A DNA stretch of 64,000 nt from Klebsiella pneumoniae (GTDB taxonomy: Bacteria > Myxococcota_A > UBA796 > SXON01): the NCBI GenBank assembly GCA_945862325.1, contig CAMAXZ010000013.1:35068-99067 (forward strand), given 5' to 3'. Of the stretch, positions 47,883-58,225 are shown piece by piece. Position numbers and translations under genes: made by a program. Below the pieces are notes generated by a model that saw only the letters and a program-made list of their open reading frames with translations, ran no database searches and was not told the origin of the DNA. Position 1 is the stretch's first letter; each line of letters begins with the position of its first letter.

Positions 47883-49478
47883 TCAGAGCAGCTGCGGCTT
47901 GATCGAAGTCTGAGACGACGCGTTCTTCGTCCCGGAGCCGTTGCCGGCCACGCCGTACTGGATCGCCGGGGGCGCATCGGGGTTGCCCTCGTTGTCCTCC
48001 AGGCCGATCTCGGGGCCGGCGACGATCACGGTCCCGCTCGAGACGACGATGTCCTTGTCGCCCCCCGCGAGCTCGACGTCGCCGTCGGTGTCACGCGCGA
48101 TCTCCGCGAAGAACCGTCCCTTCGCGAGGGTCTCCTGGCGGCCGCGAGCGTTCGGCGCGCCGAGGAGCTTGACCTTGCCGACGAGGCCGAGGCCGACGGG
48201 ATCGGACGCGAAGTCGACCTCGTTGGCGAACACCGCGGAGATGCTGTCGTCGAAGGTGACGAAGAGCTCATCGGACCGGACGATCTCGCCGTTCGCGTCG
48301 GCCACGCTGAAGGTGAAGCCCGCGGTGTCGGTGAGCTCCTCCGTGGTGGCGCCGTAGGCGCTCACGGCGAGGGTGTAGGTGTCGTCGCCGTTGTCGAGGA
48401 GGGTGAAGCAGGAGCCACCGACGCAGCCCGGAGAGTCCAGGAAGCTCACGACGCTCCGATCGGCGATCGTGAGGCTCCCGCTGGTGATCGACAGCGTGCT
48501 GCCGGGCGTGACGAGGCTGCCGTCGAGCACGCAGGGGCCACCATCGAGCTCGGACGAACAGTCGCCGACACGCTGGTAGCTGTTGACCGCCACGGTGAGG
48601 GTGTCGCCGTCGGTGATCTCGATCTCGGCGTGGGTAGGCGCCGTGTCGGACGTCCAACCGTCGGAGATGACCGTCAGGCTGTGGGTGGCCGCGCGCGACG
48701 CATGAAAGGCCGCGCGGCGGCGGTGGAGGGCGACCCGGGTGAGCGGGTCTTCGTCGGTGGCGAGGGCGCTCACCCCGTCGCCCTCGTCGGCCCACGGCGC
48801 GCCGAGGCGGGCCTTGGAGGTCTCGACCTTCTTCCCGCGGGCGTCGCGCGCGTGGACCTTCAGCTCCAGGAAGCCCTCGTGCGCGAGGGCGGTGTCGGCC
48901 TCCCACACCGATCCGATGTCGTCCCAGCCGAACTCCGCACGGGTGCTGCGCTCCTTGGACTCCGTGACGGTCACGGACGCGTAGGCCACGGCGTAGGTGT
49001 CGGCGCCGGCGAGGTCGATGGCCAGGTCGTAGCCCTTCTCCGCGGTGAAAAGCTCGGCCGCCAACAGGTCGATGTCGAACTTCGCGTTGTCCGCGGTGAG
49101 GGTGACGGAGCCGTCCGCCCCCAGCGTGCCGGAGAACGACATCAGCGCGGCGCTGTCGGCGTCGTGGAGGGTCACGCTGAGGTCGGCATCGGACGCCGGC
49201 AACGCAGTGATCGTGGCGGCGCCGTGCAGCCACGCGTCGGCCTCCACGAGGGGGAGCTCTTCGGTGCCGGCGTCGGACTCGAGCTCGGCGTCGACGGATG
49301 CGATCGAGGTGTCGTCGCTCACGGTGGCGGCAACGCGGTAGTTGCTGGACCCGTTGGCGTTGATGACGGTCTTCACGACGCTGCGCCGGATGAACGCGGC
49401 GTCCGCATCCGCGAATCCGAGCGCGGGAAGTCCGACGAAGAGGGCGAGGGTGGCGACGACGGGGCGGTGGAGCTTCAC
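47883..49478 (-). CDS. Large secreted protein, paralogue of the 39595-41166 gene
   Basis: 531 residues from GTG 49478; a standard signal (MKLHRPVVATLALFVGLPALGFADADA) follows. The protein is acidic, beta-rich and repeatless, with the shared blocks listed for 39595. It has an extra 40-residue insertion with Cys pairs (VGDCSSELDGGPCVLD, DSPGCVGGSCFTLL) lacking in the paralogue, likely a disulfide loop. No known domain. Confidence 0.7.
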   Translation of the reverse strand: MKLHRPVVATLALFVGLPALGFADADAAFIRRSVVKTVINANGSSNYRVAATVSDDTSIASVDAELESDAGTEELPLVEADAWLHGAATITALPASDADLSVTLHDADSAALMSFSGTLGADGSVTLTADNAKFDIDLLAAELFTAEKGYDLAIDLAGADTYAVAYASVTVTESKERSTRAEFGWDDIGSVWEADTALAHEGFLELKVHARDARGKKVETSKARLGAPWADEGDGVSALATDEDPLTRVALHRRRAAFHASRAATHSLTVISDGWTSDTAPTHAEIEITDGDTLTVAVNSYQRVGDCSSELDGGPCVLDGSLVTPGSTLSITSGSLTIADRSVVSFLDSPGCVGGSCFTLLDNGDDTYTLAVSAYGATTEELTDTAGFTFSVADANGEIVRSDELFVTFDDSISAVFANEVDFASDPVGLGLVGKVKLLGAPNARGRQETLAKGRFFAEIARDTDGDVELAGGDKDIVVSSGTVIVAGPEIGLEDNEGNPDAPPAIQYGVAGNGSGTKNASSQTSIKPQLL

Positions 49479-49500
49479 GGGGGCCTCTGGAGTGACCGCC

Positions 49501-49547
49501 ACCGTACGCGCGCGGAGCGCGCGCCGAACCTCTCACCGGTCTCTCAT
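49501..49547 (-). promoter_or_regulatory. 11-base direct-repeat promoter element, copy 2
   Basis: On the minus strand ATGAGAG-ACCG-GTGAGAG (49547-49530) has the same 7+4 layout as at 39525; 23 bases on is TACGGT (49506-49501), and the GTG start is 51 bases after the second half-site. Confidence 0.5.
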
Positions 49548-49686
49548 CCCGCGGCGCGGCGGCGGGGGCGCGGCGACGGGCGGGCCACGAAAAAAGATCG
49601 GGGCGGTGTCGATCCGCATCCGGGTCGTGCGTCGGGGGGGCGCTGGGTCGCATCATGCGGCCCACGCCACCCAAGGACACCCCGAC

Positions 49687-50223
49687 ATGCTCAAGATCAC
49701 CCTCGGAATCCTCGCGCTGGTCCTCCTGGCCGGCGCGGCCGCCCTCGGCGTCGGCGCGCTTCGCGACCCCGCCTGGTCCGTCTCCCGCACGCTCTTCATC
49801 GAGGCACCCGCGTCGCGCCTCCACGCCGACGTTGCCGACCTCCGCGCCTGGAGCGCGTGGACGCCCTGGTCGGCGCGCGAGGACGCCACGCGCGTCGAGA
49901 CCGCCTCCGGCCCCGTGGCGGCCCCCGGCCAGGTCGTGTCGTGGACCGCGGACAAGCAGGGCGCCGGCCAGATGACGCTCACGGCTGTGAGCGCGGAGCG
50001 CGTGGCGTACGACGCCGTGATCCCTCAGGGCGTCGTCCACGGCGAGGTCGCGCTCGCCCCGACGACCGGCGGCACGCTCGTGACGTGGACGCTCCGAAGC
50101 GAGATGCCGAACCCTGTCGGTCGCGCCTTCGTTCCGTTGCTCCAGCGGTTCATCGGCGCCGACCTCGAGCGCGGCCTGACGAACCTCCGCAGCAATCACA
50201 CCAGCGCGCTCGCCGCCAAGTAG
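49687..50223 (+). CDS. SRPBCC-fold (polyketide cyclase-like) protein with membrane anchor
   Basis: 178 residues. An N-terminal transmembrane helix (about 3-25) precedes a SRPBCC domain (SVSRTLFIEAPASRLHADVADLRAWSAWTPWS, then VTWTLRSEMPNPVGRAF). The fold binds hydrophobic ligands. AAGGA precedes the ATG. It lies just upstream of the DGPF gene and ECF sigma factor; SRPBCC genes often accompany such pairs. Confidence 0.85.
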   Translation: MLKITLGILALVLLAGAAALGVGALRDPAWSVSRTLFIEAPASRLHADVADLRAWSAWTPWSAREDATRVETASGPVAAPGQVVSWTADKQGAGQMTLTAVSAERVAYDAVIPQGVVHGEVALAPTTGGTLVTWTLRSEMPNPVGRAFVPLLQRFIGADLERGLTNLRSNHTSALAAK

Positions 50224-50252
50224 AGTCCGCCACACCCGAGGGAGAACCGACC

Positions 50253-50609
50253 ATGCAGTACATGATCCTGATCTACGGCGACGAATCCGCCTGGGCCTCG
50301 ATGCCGCCCGAGCAGGCGCAGGCCAGCTTTGCCGCCTTCATGGCGTACAACCAGGAGCTCGCCGCCTCGCGCGCGATGCGCGGGGGCCTCATGCTCAAGC
50401 CGAGCGGCACGGCGACCACCCTGCGCGCCCACAACGGCCAGATCGTCACCACCGACGGGCCGTTCGCCGAGGCCCGCGAGCAGCTCTCCGGCTACTACCT
50501 CATCGAGGTCGACTCGCTCGACGAGGCCCTGGCCTGGGCCGCCAAGTGCCCCGCCGTGTGGGGGGGCTCCATCGAGGTCCGTCCGGCCGCGTTCGCACCC
50601 GGGGCGTGA
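50253..50609 (+). CDS. YCII-related protein (DGPF domain)
   Basis: 118 residues. The family signature MQYMILIYGDE at the start and TTDGPFAEAREQLSGYYLIEVDSLDEALAWA near the C-terminus are complete. DGPF proteins are found next to ECF sigma factors of group 42 and are thought to act in the same stress pathway (established association). Its TGA overlaps the GTG of the sigma gene. Confidence 0.92.
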   Translation: MQYMILIYGDESAWASMPPEQAQASFAAFMAYNQELAASRAMRGGLMLKPSGTATTLRAHNGQIVTTDGPFAEAREQLSGYYLIEVDSLDEALAWAAKCPAVWGGSIEVRPAAFAPGA

Positions 50610-51808
50610 TCGGCGGTCTGCTCGCGCGCACGTTCCTGGAAGAGCGAGGGCGCGTCATCGCCTCGCTCGCCCGGACGTTCGGGGATCTCGGCGTCGCGGA
50701 GGACGGGTTCGCCGACGCGTGCGCGCGTGCGCTGGAGAGCTGGCCACGCGACGGTCTGCCGCGCAACCCCGCGGGTTGGTTGCACCAGGTGGCGCGGCGC
50801 CGCATCCTCGACCAGCTCCGCCGCCGGAAGTTCCACGGCGGAGCGGTCCCCGAGTCCGCCGCCGCCCCCGAGGACGAGCGGCCCGAAGGGGAGGAGATCG
50901 TCCCCGACGAGCGCCTCCGGCTCCTCTTCGTGATCTGTCACCCCGCGCTCGCCCCCGCGACCCAAGCCGCCCTGGCCCTCCGCACGTTGGGAGGCCTCGA
51001 AACGAACGAGATCGCACGTGCGTTTCTCGAGCCGGAGACCACGACCGCCCAACGCATCGTGCGCGCGAAGAAGAAGATCGCCGAGGCGGGCATCCGCTTC
51101 GAAGTGCCCGACCGCTTCGTCGAGCGCCTGGCCGGGGTGCTCGGCACGGTCTACCTCGTGTTTCATCAAGGCTTCACCCATCGGCGGCTGGCGCTCGCGT
51201 CAGAGGCGGAGCGGCTCGCCGCGCTCCTCGCCGAGCTGGTGCCCACCGAGCCCGAGGTCTGGGGTCTACGCGCGTTGATCGCCGCGAATCGAGCCCGTTG
51301 GGAGGGGAGGTGGGACGACACGGGGGTGCCGGTGCCCCTCGAGCTGCAAGACCGCGGGCGGTGGGACACCGCGCGAGTGGCGGACGCGGAGCGCTGGCTC
51401 GCGACCGGTCTTTCCTTCCGCCGGCCGGGCTCCTACCAGATCCAGGCGGCCATCGCGGTGCTCCACGCCCGCGCGCCGACCGCCGCGGAGACCGATTGGG
51501 CGCAAATCGTGGGCCTGTACGCCGCCTTGCTCACCCACCTCCCAACCCCGGTGGTGCGCATGAACGCCGCCGTGGCAGAGTCCATGCTGCGCGGCCCCGA
51601 AGCCGGCCTGGTCTGGCTCGACCGCCTCCTCGAGGACGCGGACCTGGCCGCACACGCCCCGTTCCACGCGGCCCGCGGCGCGCTGCTCGCCCGCGCCGGG
51701 CGACCCGCCGAGGCCGAGGACGCATATGCTCTCGCGATCGAACGCGCCGACGAGCCCGAGAGGACCGCCATCGCGCGCGCGCGCGCGCGGGAGCTGGGGC
51801 GCGCGTGA
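50606..51808 (+). CDS. ECF RNA polymerase sigma factor (group ECF42-like, with C-terminal TPR-like domain)
   Basis: 400 residues. Sigma2 (about 15-75: IASLARTFGDLGVAEDGFADAC, WLHQVARRRILDQLRRRK) and sigma4 (about 110-165, ALALRTLGGLETNEIARAF with the helix-turn-helix) are followed by a long C-terminal domain (about 175-400) with ADAERWLATG and NAAVAESMLRGPEAGL repeats, typical of ECF41/42-like sigma factors. No anti-sigma gene is adjacent, as expected for ECF42. GTG 50606 overlaps the DGPF gene stop, giving a coupled operon. Confidence 0.92.
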   Translation: MIGGLLARTFLEERGRVIASLARTFGDLGVAEDGFADACARALESWPRDGLPRNPAGWLHQVARRRILDQLRRRKFHGGAVPESAAAPEDERPEGEEIVPDERLRLLFVICHPALAPATQAALALRTLGGLETNEIARAFLEPETTTAQRIVRAKKKIAEAGIRFEVPDRFVERLAGVLGTVYLVFHQGFTHRRLALASEAERLAALLAELVPTEPEVWGLRALIAANRARWEGRWDDTGVPVPLELQDRGRWDTARVADAERWLATGLSFRRPGSYQIQAAIAVLHARAPTAAETDWAQIVGLYAALLTHLPTPVVRMNAAVAESMLRGPEAGLVWLDRLLEDADLAAHAPFHAARGALLARAGRPAEAEDAYALAIERADEPERTAIARARARELGRA

Positions 51809-51845
51809 CACGCCCTGGCGCTGGGCGCCCGTACGGGGTCCGCTG

Positions 51846-52100
51846 CTACAGCCGTTCCTCCAGCCCGATCGCGGCCGCCATCGCGTCGATCGCCTCGTGA
51901 CGATCCAGGATCGTCCGCGTGACCACCACCCGCGACCGCGCCCGGTCCGCGTACTGCGTCAGGACGTAGCCGGGCTCCTTGCGGTTGCGCTTGAGTACCC
52001 AGAGCGCACCGTCGGGCATGTCTCCGACGACGAGCCCGAGCGGCCCGTCCACCGCGTGGACGACGTCGTGGAGCGTATGGGGGAAGAAGGGGCGGGGCAT
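51846..52100 (-). CDS. Small hypothetical protein
   Basis: 84 residues, all helical and short strands, soluble. Sequence HTLHDVVHAVDGPLGLVVGDMPDGALWVLKRNRKEPGYVLTQYADRARSRVVVTRT suggests a compact alpha/beta fold. No recognised family. Converges with the sigma factor gene. Confidence 0.5.
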   Translation of the reverse strand: MPRPFFPHTLHDVVHAVDGPLGLVVGDMPDGALWVLKRNRKEPGYVLTQYADRARSRVVVTRTILDRHEAIDAMAAAIGLEERL

Positions 52101-52185
52101 GGCGGGGTGTATCGCGCGGCAAGCCGGTCGAGGGTGTGTAGACCGAACGTCGGACGGGGGCCGCCGGGGCGAGCGACGACGCTCG

Positions 52186-52383
52186 GTGACGTTGCGGCTC
52201 CTACGGCACGTGCTCGCGCGGGCCGAACCAGGAGCGCCGCTGACGGAAGTCTGCGCGGCGCTGCTCGCCAGCCCCGAGGGGGATCCCGGGTATCCGCTCC
52301 GATTCTACGGGCGCGCGTTGCTCGACAGCCCACGTGCGCGGGCATCGTTCGTGCCGCCGGATCGGGCGCCTCTTCCGTTTTAG
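52186..52383 (+). CDS. Short uncharacterised open reading frame
   Basis: 65 residues from GTG 52186. It is Leu-rich and helical for 30 residues (RLLRHVLARAEPGAPLTEVCAALLAS) and then Pro-rich. Divergent from the gene at 51846 and tail-to-tail with the barrel gene (four-base overlap). No homology recognised; the coding call is tentative. Confidence 0.35.
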   Translation: MTLRLLRHVLARAEPGAPLTEVCAALLASPEGDPGYPLRFYGRALLDSPRARASFVPPDRAPLPF

Positions 52384-53459
52384 GACGGTGGACCCTCAGG
52401 TTCGTCGTCCCGGCGCCCCCGGGGTGTCCACGAGACGCCGAGCGTGCCGACGACGCGCTGTACAGCGGTGCCCTCGTCGTCGTCGTCGGTCGGGCGCTCC
52501 CGGGACAGCACGGTGACCCGCGCCTGGGCCTGGAGGACCCAGGCGTCCGACAGAGAGTAGAGGCCGGTCACGCCGACGAGCGCCGTGGCGCGGCCACCGT
52601 AAGGTGTGCCGCTCCAGCGCTCCGGGCCTTCGTAGCTGCCCTCGACGGTCGCGAGGAGCGTCAGGGGCGGCACGACCCGCCACGTGGGACCGACGCCCGC
52701 CTGCACGCCCGTGCCGGGCTGGTAGCCCTTGCTGTTTGCGTAGAGGGGGAGACGCCCGGTGACCCACCCCGCGGCGCCCCACCGCGTGCCGGCGAGCACG
52801 CCCTCAATCGTGACGGTGGGGACGAACGTGCCGGTGCCGAGCTGGATGTGTCGGTGCGTCAGCCCCCGTTCGGTGAGGGCGAAGGGATTCTCCTGGGTCG
52901 CTCCGAACGGCAGGGTGGTGCCCGCGCGCGCGCCGAAGGTGACGCGGCCGCCGATCGGGGCGTAGCGCCCGATGAGGAAGAGGCCGTCCACGGGGCCCGC
53001 GAGCGTCTCGTCGCGGTGGTGGATGTCGGCGTAGGGCGGATGAAAGTCACCGCCGTCCATCGTTTCGTAGCGCACCGCGACGGCTCGCAGATCGAGCGGG
53101 AGCGACGCGGAGACCTGCCAGCCCGCGCCCAACCCGACGTTCACCATGGGATCGAGGCGGAACCACGCGATCGTCTGGTCGTGCCGATGGTCGGGGATGT
53201 CTTGCTCCGCGCACAGGATCGGGTCGACCTCCGGGCACGCCGCGACGTGCCGGATGTGCACGGAGGTGCCGGTGACCATCGCGTCGAGGCGAAGCTCCCC
53301 GCGCGCGAGCCCGGGGTTGATGCGGGAACCTCCAGACTGGAGGTTCGGGTTCGCTCAGCCGGGTCAGGCAAACGCGGGGGGCACACCGAGCAGCAGGTGG
53401 AGCGCGATCACCCAGAGCGCGGCGACGTGGGGGCGTACGCGCGGCGACGCGACGTTCAC
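52380..53459 (-). pseudogene. Outer-membrane barrel gene with two in-frame TGA codons after the signal peptide
   Basis: The frame opens with GTG 53459, which overlaps the thioredoxin gene stop (GTGA), and encodes a signal peptide (VIALHLLLGVPPAFA, 31 residues in all). TGA follows at 53366, two codons later TGA at 53357, and then the same frame continues for 325 codons as a barrel-like protein: GLARGELRLDAMVTGTSVHIRHVAACPEVDP, PDHRHDQTIAWFRLDP, PPYADIHHRDETLAGPVDGL, HRHIQLGTGTFVPTVTIEG, ending in a strand TLGVSWTPRGR. ATG 53279 alone would lack a signal. Two nonsense mutations are the simplest reading; recoding is discussed in the findings. Confidence 0.6.
53326..53346. repeat. Near-perfect inverted repeat (hairpin) just after the two TGA codons
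   Basis: AACCTCCAG-A-CTGGAGGTT (53327-53345), extended by one G-C pair on each side. In the mRNA of the barrel gene it forms a 9-base-pair stem with a 3-base loop GUC, beginning eight bases after the second UGA. It is too far from a T-run to be a standard terminator. Confidence 0.7.
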
Positions 53460-54130
53460 TTTCGTCTCCGTTCGATGGTCGCGAGCGCGGCGTCGACGTC
53501 GGAGCCCTCGTAGATCGGCTTGCCGTTGGGGCTGTAGACGCGGAGGTAGGGGAGTCCCTCGGCCCATCGAAGGTGTTGCGCGACGACCGGGAGCGCGAAG
53601 GACACACGGGCGTCCGCGCCTTCCAACACGACGGCGCGGACGGCGGTGTCGGGGTGCGCGCGCAGGTAGGCGGCGAGCTTCTCCGCGGCGGGGTAGCACG
53701 GCCCGCACCAGCTGGCCGCGAAGTCGACGACGGTGAACTTGCTCTTCGCGAGCGTGGCGGCGAGGTCCACCTCCTCGCCGCGCGAGACCACCACGACGTC
53801 GAGGCCCGCGGCGTTGGCCCATGGATCGGCGCGCGTGGGCGCGAGACCCGCCGGGCACGCGGCGACGGGCTCGATAGCAGAGGCGGTGTAGCCTCCGGGC
53901 GCGAGCACGGCCCGAATCGCGGCGAGGTCGGCCGGGCCCGACAGCGCCACACAGGCGCGCCCATCGAGGGCGACGGCGGCCCCGCTGACGAAGGGCAGCG
54001 ATTGCAAGGCCGCGGAGACGCGTTGCGCGCAACAGTCGTCGTCCGCGCCGCCCACCCGCACGACGGCGTAGGAGGGCGCGGCCGCGAGGGCCAGCGGGAG
54101 GGCTCGCAGGGCGAGGGCGGCCAGGAACAT
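53456..54130 (-). CDS. Secreted thioredoxin-like protein with N-terminal HMA-like domain
   Basis: 224 residues. Signal peptide 1-22, then a heavy-metal-associated-like fold (about 22-90; VVRVGGADDDCCAQRVSAALQSLPFVSGAAVAL, where Cys33-Cys34 replaces CxxC). The thioredoxin domain follows with the active site WCGPC (141-145) in VVDFAASWCGPCYPAAEKLAAYL. Likely a periplasmic thiol-disulfide protein linked to metal handling. It is upstream of and overlapping the barrel gene. Confidence 0.85.
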   Translation of the reverse strand: MFLAALALRALPLALAAAPSYAVVRVGGADDDCCAQRVSAALQSLPFVSGAAVALDGRACVALSGPADLAAIRAVLAPGGYTASAIEPVAACPAGLAPTRADPWANAAGLDVVVVSRGEEVDLAATLAKSKFTVVDFAASWCGPCYPAAEKLAAYLRAHPDTAVRAVVLEGADARVSFALPVVAQHLRWAEGLPYLRVYSPNGKPIYEGSDVDAALATIERRRK

Positions 54131-54198
54131 GGGGTCTGCTAACCCGGCGTGTGGCCGGGCGAGCGGTGTTCCTCGTGGCGAGGCGTTAGCAGCGGCCG

Positions 54199-55068
54199 AT
54201 GATGCTCGTCCTCTCCGTCCTCATCGCCTGCTCGGGCTCCGAAGAGCCCGCCTCGTCCACGTCCTCCGCGGTCGCTCCGGTAGAGGCGCCAAAGGCGGAC
54301 GCCGCGCCCGACGCCATCCCCGCGCCGGCCGATGTCGCGGCCGCGCCCGCCGACGCGATCCGCACGCCGTCCGGCCTCGCCTACAAGGTGCTGACCCCCG
54401 GCGGCGGGGGCGACCACCCCGGCGCGACGGATCGAGTGACGGTGCACTACGTCGGGTGGACGACCGACGGCAAGATGTTCGACTCGTCGTACAAGCGCAA
54501 GAAGCCTGCGTCCTTCGCGCTGAACAAGGTCATCGCCGGCTGGACGGAGGGCGTTCAGCTCATGGCCGTCGGCGAGAAGACCCGCTTCTGGATCCCGGAG
54601 GAGCTCGCGTACAAGGGCACGCCCGGGAAGCCGGCGGGCATGCTCGTGTTCGACGTCGAGCTCGTCGACGTGCTCGCCACGCCGAAGGTGCCGGAAGACG
54701 TCGCCGCGCCCAGCGCCGGCGCCACCACGTCGAAGTCCGGGCTCGCGTCGAAGGTGTTGAAGGCCGGCACCGGCACCGAGCACCCGTCACCGACCTCCCA
54801 GGTCCGCGTGCACTACACGGGCTGGACGAAGGACGGGAAGGAGTTCGACTCCTCCGTGCGGCGCGGCCAGCCCGCGAGCTTCCCGCTCGACGGGGTCATC
54901 GGCGGCTGGACCGAGGGCCTGCAGCTCATGGTCGTCGGCGAGCGGCGTCGCTTCTGGATCCCCGCGGAGCTCGCCTACGGCGAGACCCCGAAGCGCCCGG
55001 GGGCGCCGGCGGGCCAGCTCACGTTCGACGTGGAGCTGCTGGAGATCGGCGGCCCTCAGGAGCGCTGA
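54199..55068 (+). CDS. Lipoprotein with two FKBP-type peptidyl-prolyl isomerase domains
   Basis: 289 residues. The signal is short (MMLVLSVLIAC, Cys11) and is followed by an Ala/Pro-rich linker. FKBP domain 1 covers about 55-160 (VTVHYVGWTTDGKMFDSSY, VIAGWTEGVQLMAVGEKTRFWIPEELAYK) and domain 2 about 175-285 (VRVHYTGWTKDGKEFDSSV, VIGGWTEGLQLMVVGERRRFWIPAELAYGE). Both keep the YG/W and F-D-S-S hallmarks. It should fold proline-containing envelope proteins. Twin FKBP domains in one lipoprotein are unusual but known. Confidence 0.92.
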   Translation: MMLVLSVLIACSGSEEPASSTSSAVAPVEAPKADAAPDAIPAPADVAAAPADAIRTPSGLAYKVLTPGGGGDHPGATDRVTVHYVGWTTDGKMFDSSYKRKKPASFALNKVIAGWTEGVQLMAVGEKTRFWIPEELAYKGTPGKPAGMLVFDVELVDVLATPKVPEDVAAPSAGATTSKSGLASKVLKAGTGTEHPSPTSQVRVHYTGWTKDGKEFDSSVRRGQPASFPLDGVIGGWTEGLQLMVVGERRRFWIPAELAYGETPKRPGAPAGQLTFDVELLEIGGPQER

Positions 55069-55077
55069 GCGCCGCCC

Positions 55078-56439
55078 TCAGGCGAGGCCCTCGTACAGCC
55101 AGTCGGAGATCGCCACGTTGGCGTCGTTGAAGTGACGCACGCGGAGGGTGCCGAGCCCGGGATCGAGGTCGAACCGGGCCCAGTTCCACTCCGCGATGAG
55201 CACCGGGTACTGCTCGTTCGGGTCCACGAGGAACGCGAGCGGGTTGATCTCGCTGCCGCCCGGGCCGGCGTAGACCTCGGGCATGGCGGCGCCGACGCCG
55301 CCGGCGGCGTCGAGCCAGCCGATCTGTCCGAAGTGGACGTCGCCGGTGATCCACAGGACCCCAGCGACCTCGTTGTCCGCGATGAAGTTGATGAGCTCGG
55401 AGCGCTGCGCGGGGTATCCCTGCCAGCGGTCGTCGGCGGCGACCGAGCCGATCATGCCCGACATGTCGGTGATGGGTACGCTGTTGAGGATGATCTTGAA
55501 GCGCGCCTTGCTCGCGCGAAGACCTGCTTTCAACCAATCCATCTGCGCGACGGAGATGTACCGGCCGTCGAGCCGCTCGGAGCGGCAGTCCAGCACGAAC
55601 ACCTCGGCCACGTCGCCGTAGGAGAACGAGCGCCACCAGGCCGGCCCGTTGTCGCCGACGCCGCTCATCTCGCAGGGCAGGCTCTCGAGCATCGTCTGCA
55701 CCGCGGCCTCGTGCATCTCGTCGGTGACCTCGTCCCAATTGGCGTTGTCCGTCGTCTCGTGGTCGTCCCACGTCGCGAGGAGGCTCGTGCTCGCGACGAG
55801 GTCTTGCATGCCGCGCGTCCCCATGGCCTCCCGCCAGACGGACCGGTAGTCCTCGAGCGTGACCGAGCCGTCGCAGTAGGTCGTGTCGCCGAGCAGGCAG
55901 AAGAAGTCGAGCTGCTCGGTCGCGGCATGGGACAGGAGCGTCCAAGGGTGGTTGCCGCCCAGGCAGGACGTGGCGCCGAAGCTGAGCTGCCGGCTCGAGC
56001 CCGCCGCGAGCGCCGTGCGGAACCGGCCCACGGCAGACCGGGAGTCGCCGGCGACGAACACGTACCGATGGGCGGTGTCGGCGGCGAGGCCGTCGACGGT
56101 GACCTTCACGCTCTCGCCCTGCGGCGACAGTCCGTCGACCCGGGCGACCTCCACCCACGCGCCGTTCTGCTCCGCCACGACGACCACGGAGACGTCGGCG
56201 GCCGCCGTGCGCGCGAGCAGGATCGCCTGGTTCGAGGTGACGTCGCCCGACGAGCAGCCGTAGGCGAAGGTGCCCTCGTCGAGGGTGCCCTCCGACGGCG
56301 CCCACTGCGCCGGCTCGGACGGGCGCGGGGCGGCCGACACGGGCCCGCCGGAGTCGTCGTCGGCTCCCGGCTTTGCACAGGCGGCGAGGGTCGAGGCGGC
56401 GAGGCCGCCACGGAGGAGGTCACGACGGGTGAGGCGCAT
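55078..56439 (-). CDS. PhoD-like alkaline phosphatase (Tat lipoprotein)
   Basis: 453 residues. Tat signal LTRRDLLRGG (Arg5-Arg6) with lipobox STLAAC (Cys21). The N-terminal immunoglobulin-like domain is followed by the PhoD metallophosphatase: SFGATSCLGGNHPW, FFCLLGDTTYCDGS, DYRSVW, LLATWDDHETTDNANWDE, FVLDCRSERLDG, WITGDVHFGQIG. Most PhoD iron/calcium ligands appear kept, although the usual H-x-GD is altered to LLGDTTYCDG. It would release phosphate from phosphodiesters or monoesters outside the inner membrane. Confidence 0.88.
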   Translation of the reverse strand: MRLTRRDLLRGGLAASTLAACAKPGADDDSGGPVSAAPRPSEPAQWAPSEGTLDEGTFAYGCSSGDVTSNQAILLARTAAADVSVVVVAEQNGAWVEVARVDGLSPQGESVKVTVDGLAADTAHRYVFVAGDSRSAVGRFRTALAAGSSRQLSFGATSCLGGNHPWTLLSHAATEQLDFFCLLGDTTYCDGSVTLEDYRSVWREAMGTRGMQDLVASTSLLATWDDHETTDNANWDEVTDEMHEAAVQTMLESLPCEMSGVGDNGPAWWRSFSYGDVAEVFVLDCRSERLDGRYISVAQMDWLKAGLRASKARFKIILNSVPITDMSGMIGSVAADDRWQGYPAQRSELINFIADNEVAGVLWITGDVHFGQIGWLDAAGGVGAAMPEVYAGPGGSEINPLAFLVDPNEQYPVLIAEWNWARFDLDPGLGTLRVRHFNDANVAISDWLYEGLA

Positions 56440-56475
56440 GCTCGCCGGCTTACCCGGGAATCGGCGGAGCCGCCG

Positions 56476-58221
<1,746 letters not shown>

Positions 58222-58225
<4 letters not shown>

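Noticed and set aside
53327..53345. The perfect inverted repeat as a MerR/CueR-type operator
   Set aside because: The dyad resembles such sites, but no -35/-10 pair with the long spacer surrounds it on either strand and it lies inside a reading frame; an RNA hairpin is the simpler view.
52380..53459. TGA as a reassigned sense codon across the genome
   Set aside because: Dozens of genes here end with TGA in tight ATGA/GTGA overlaps, so TGA works as stop.
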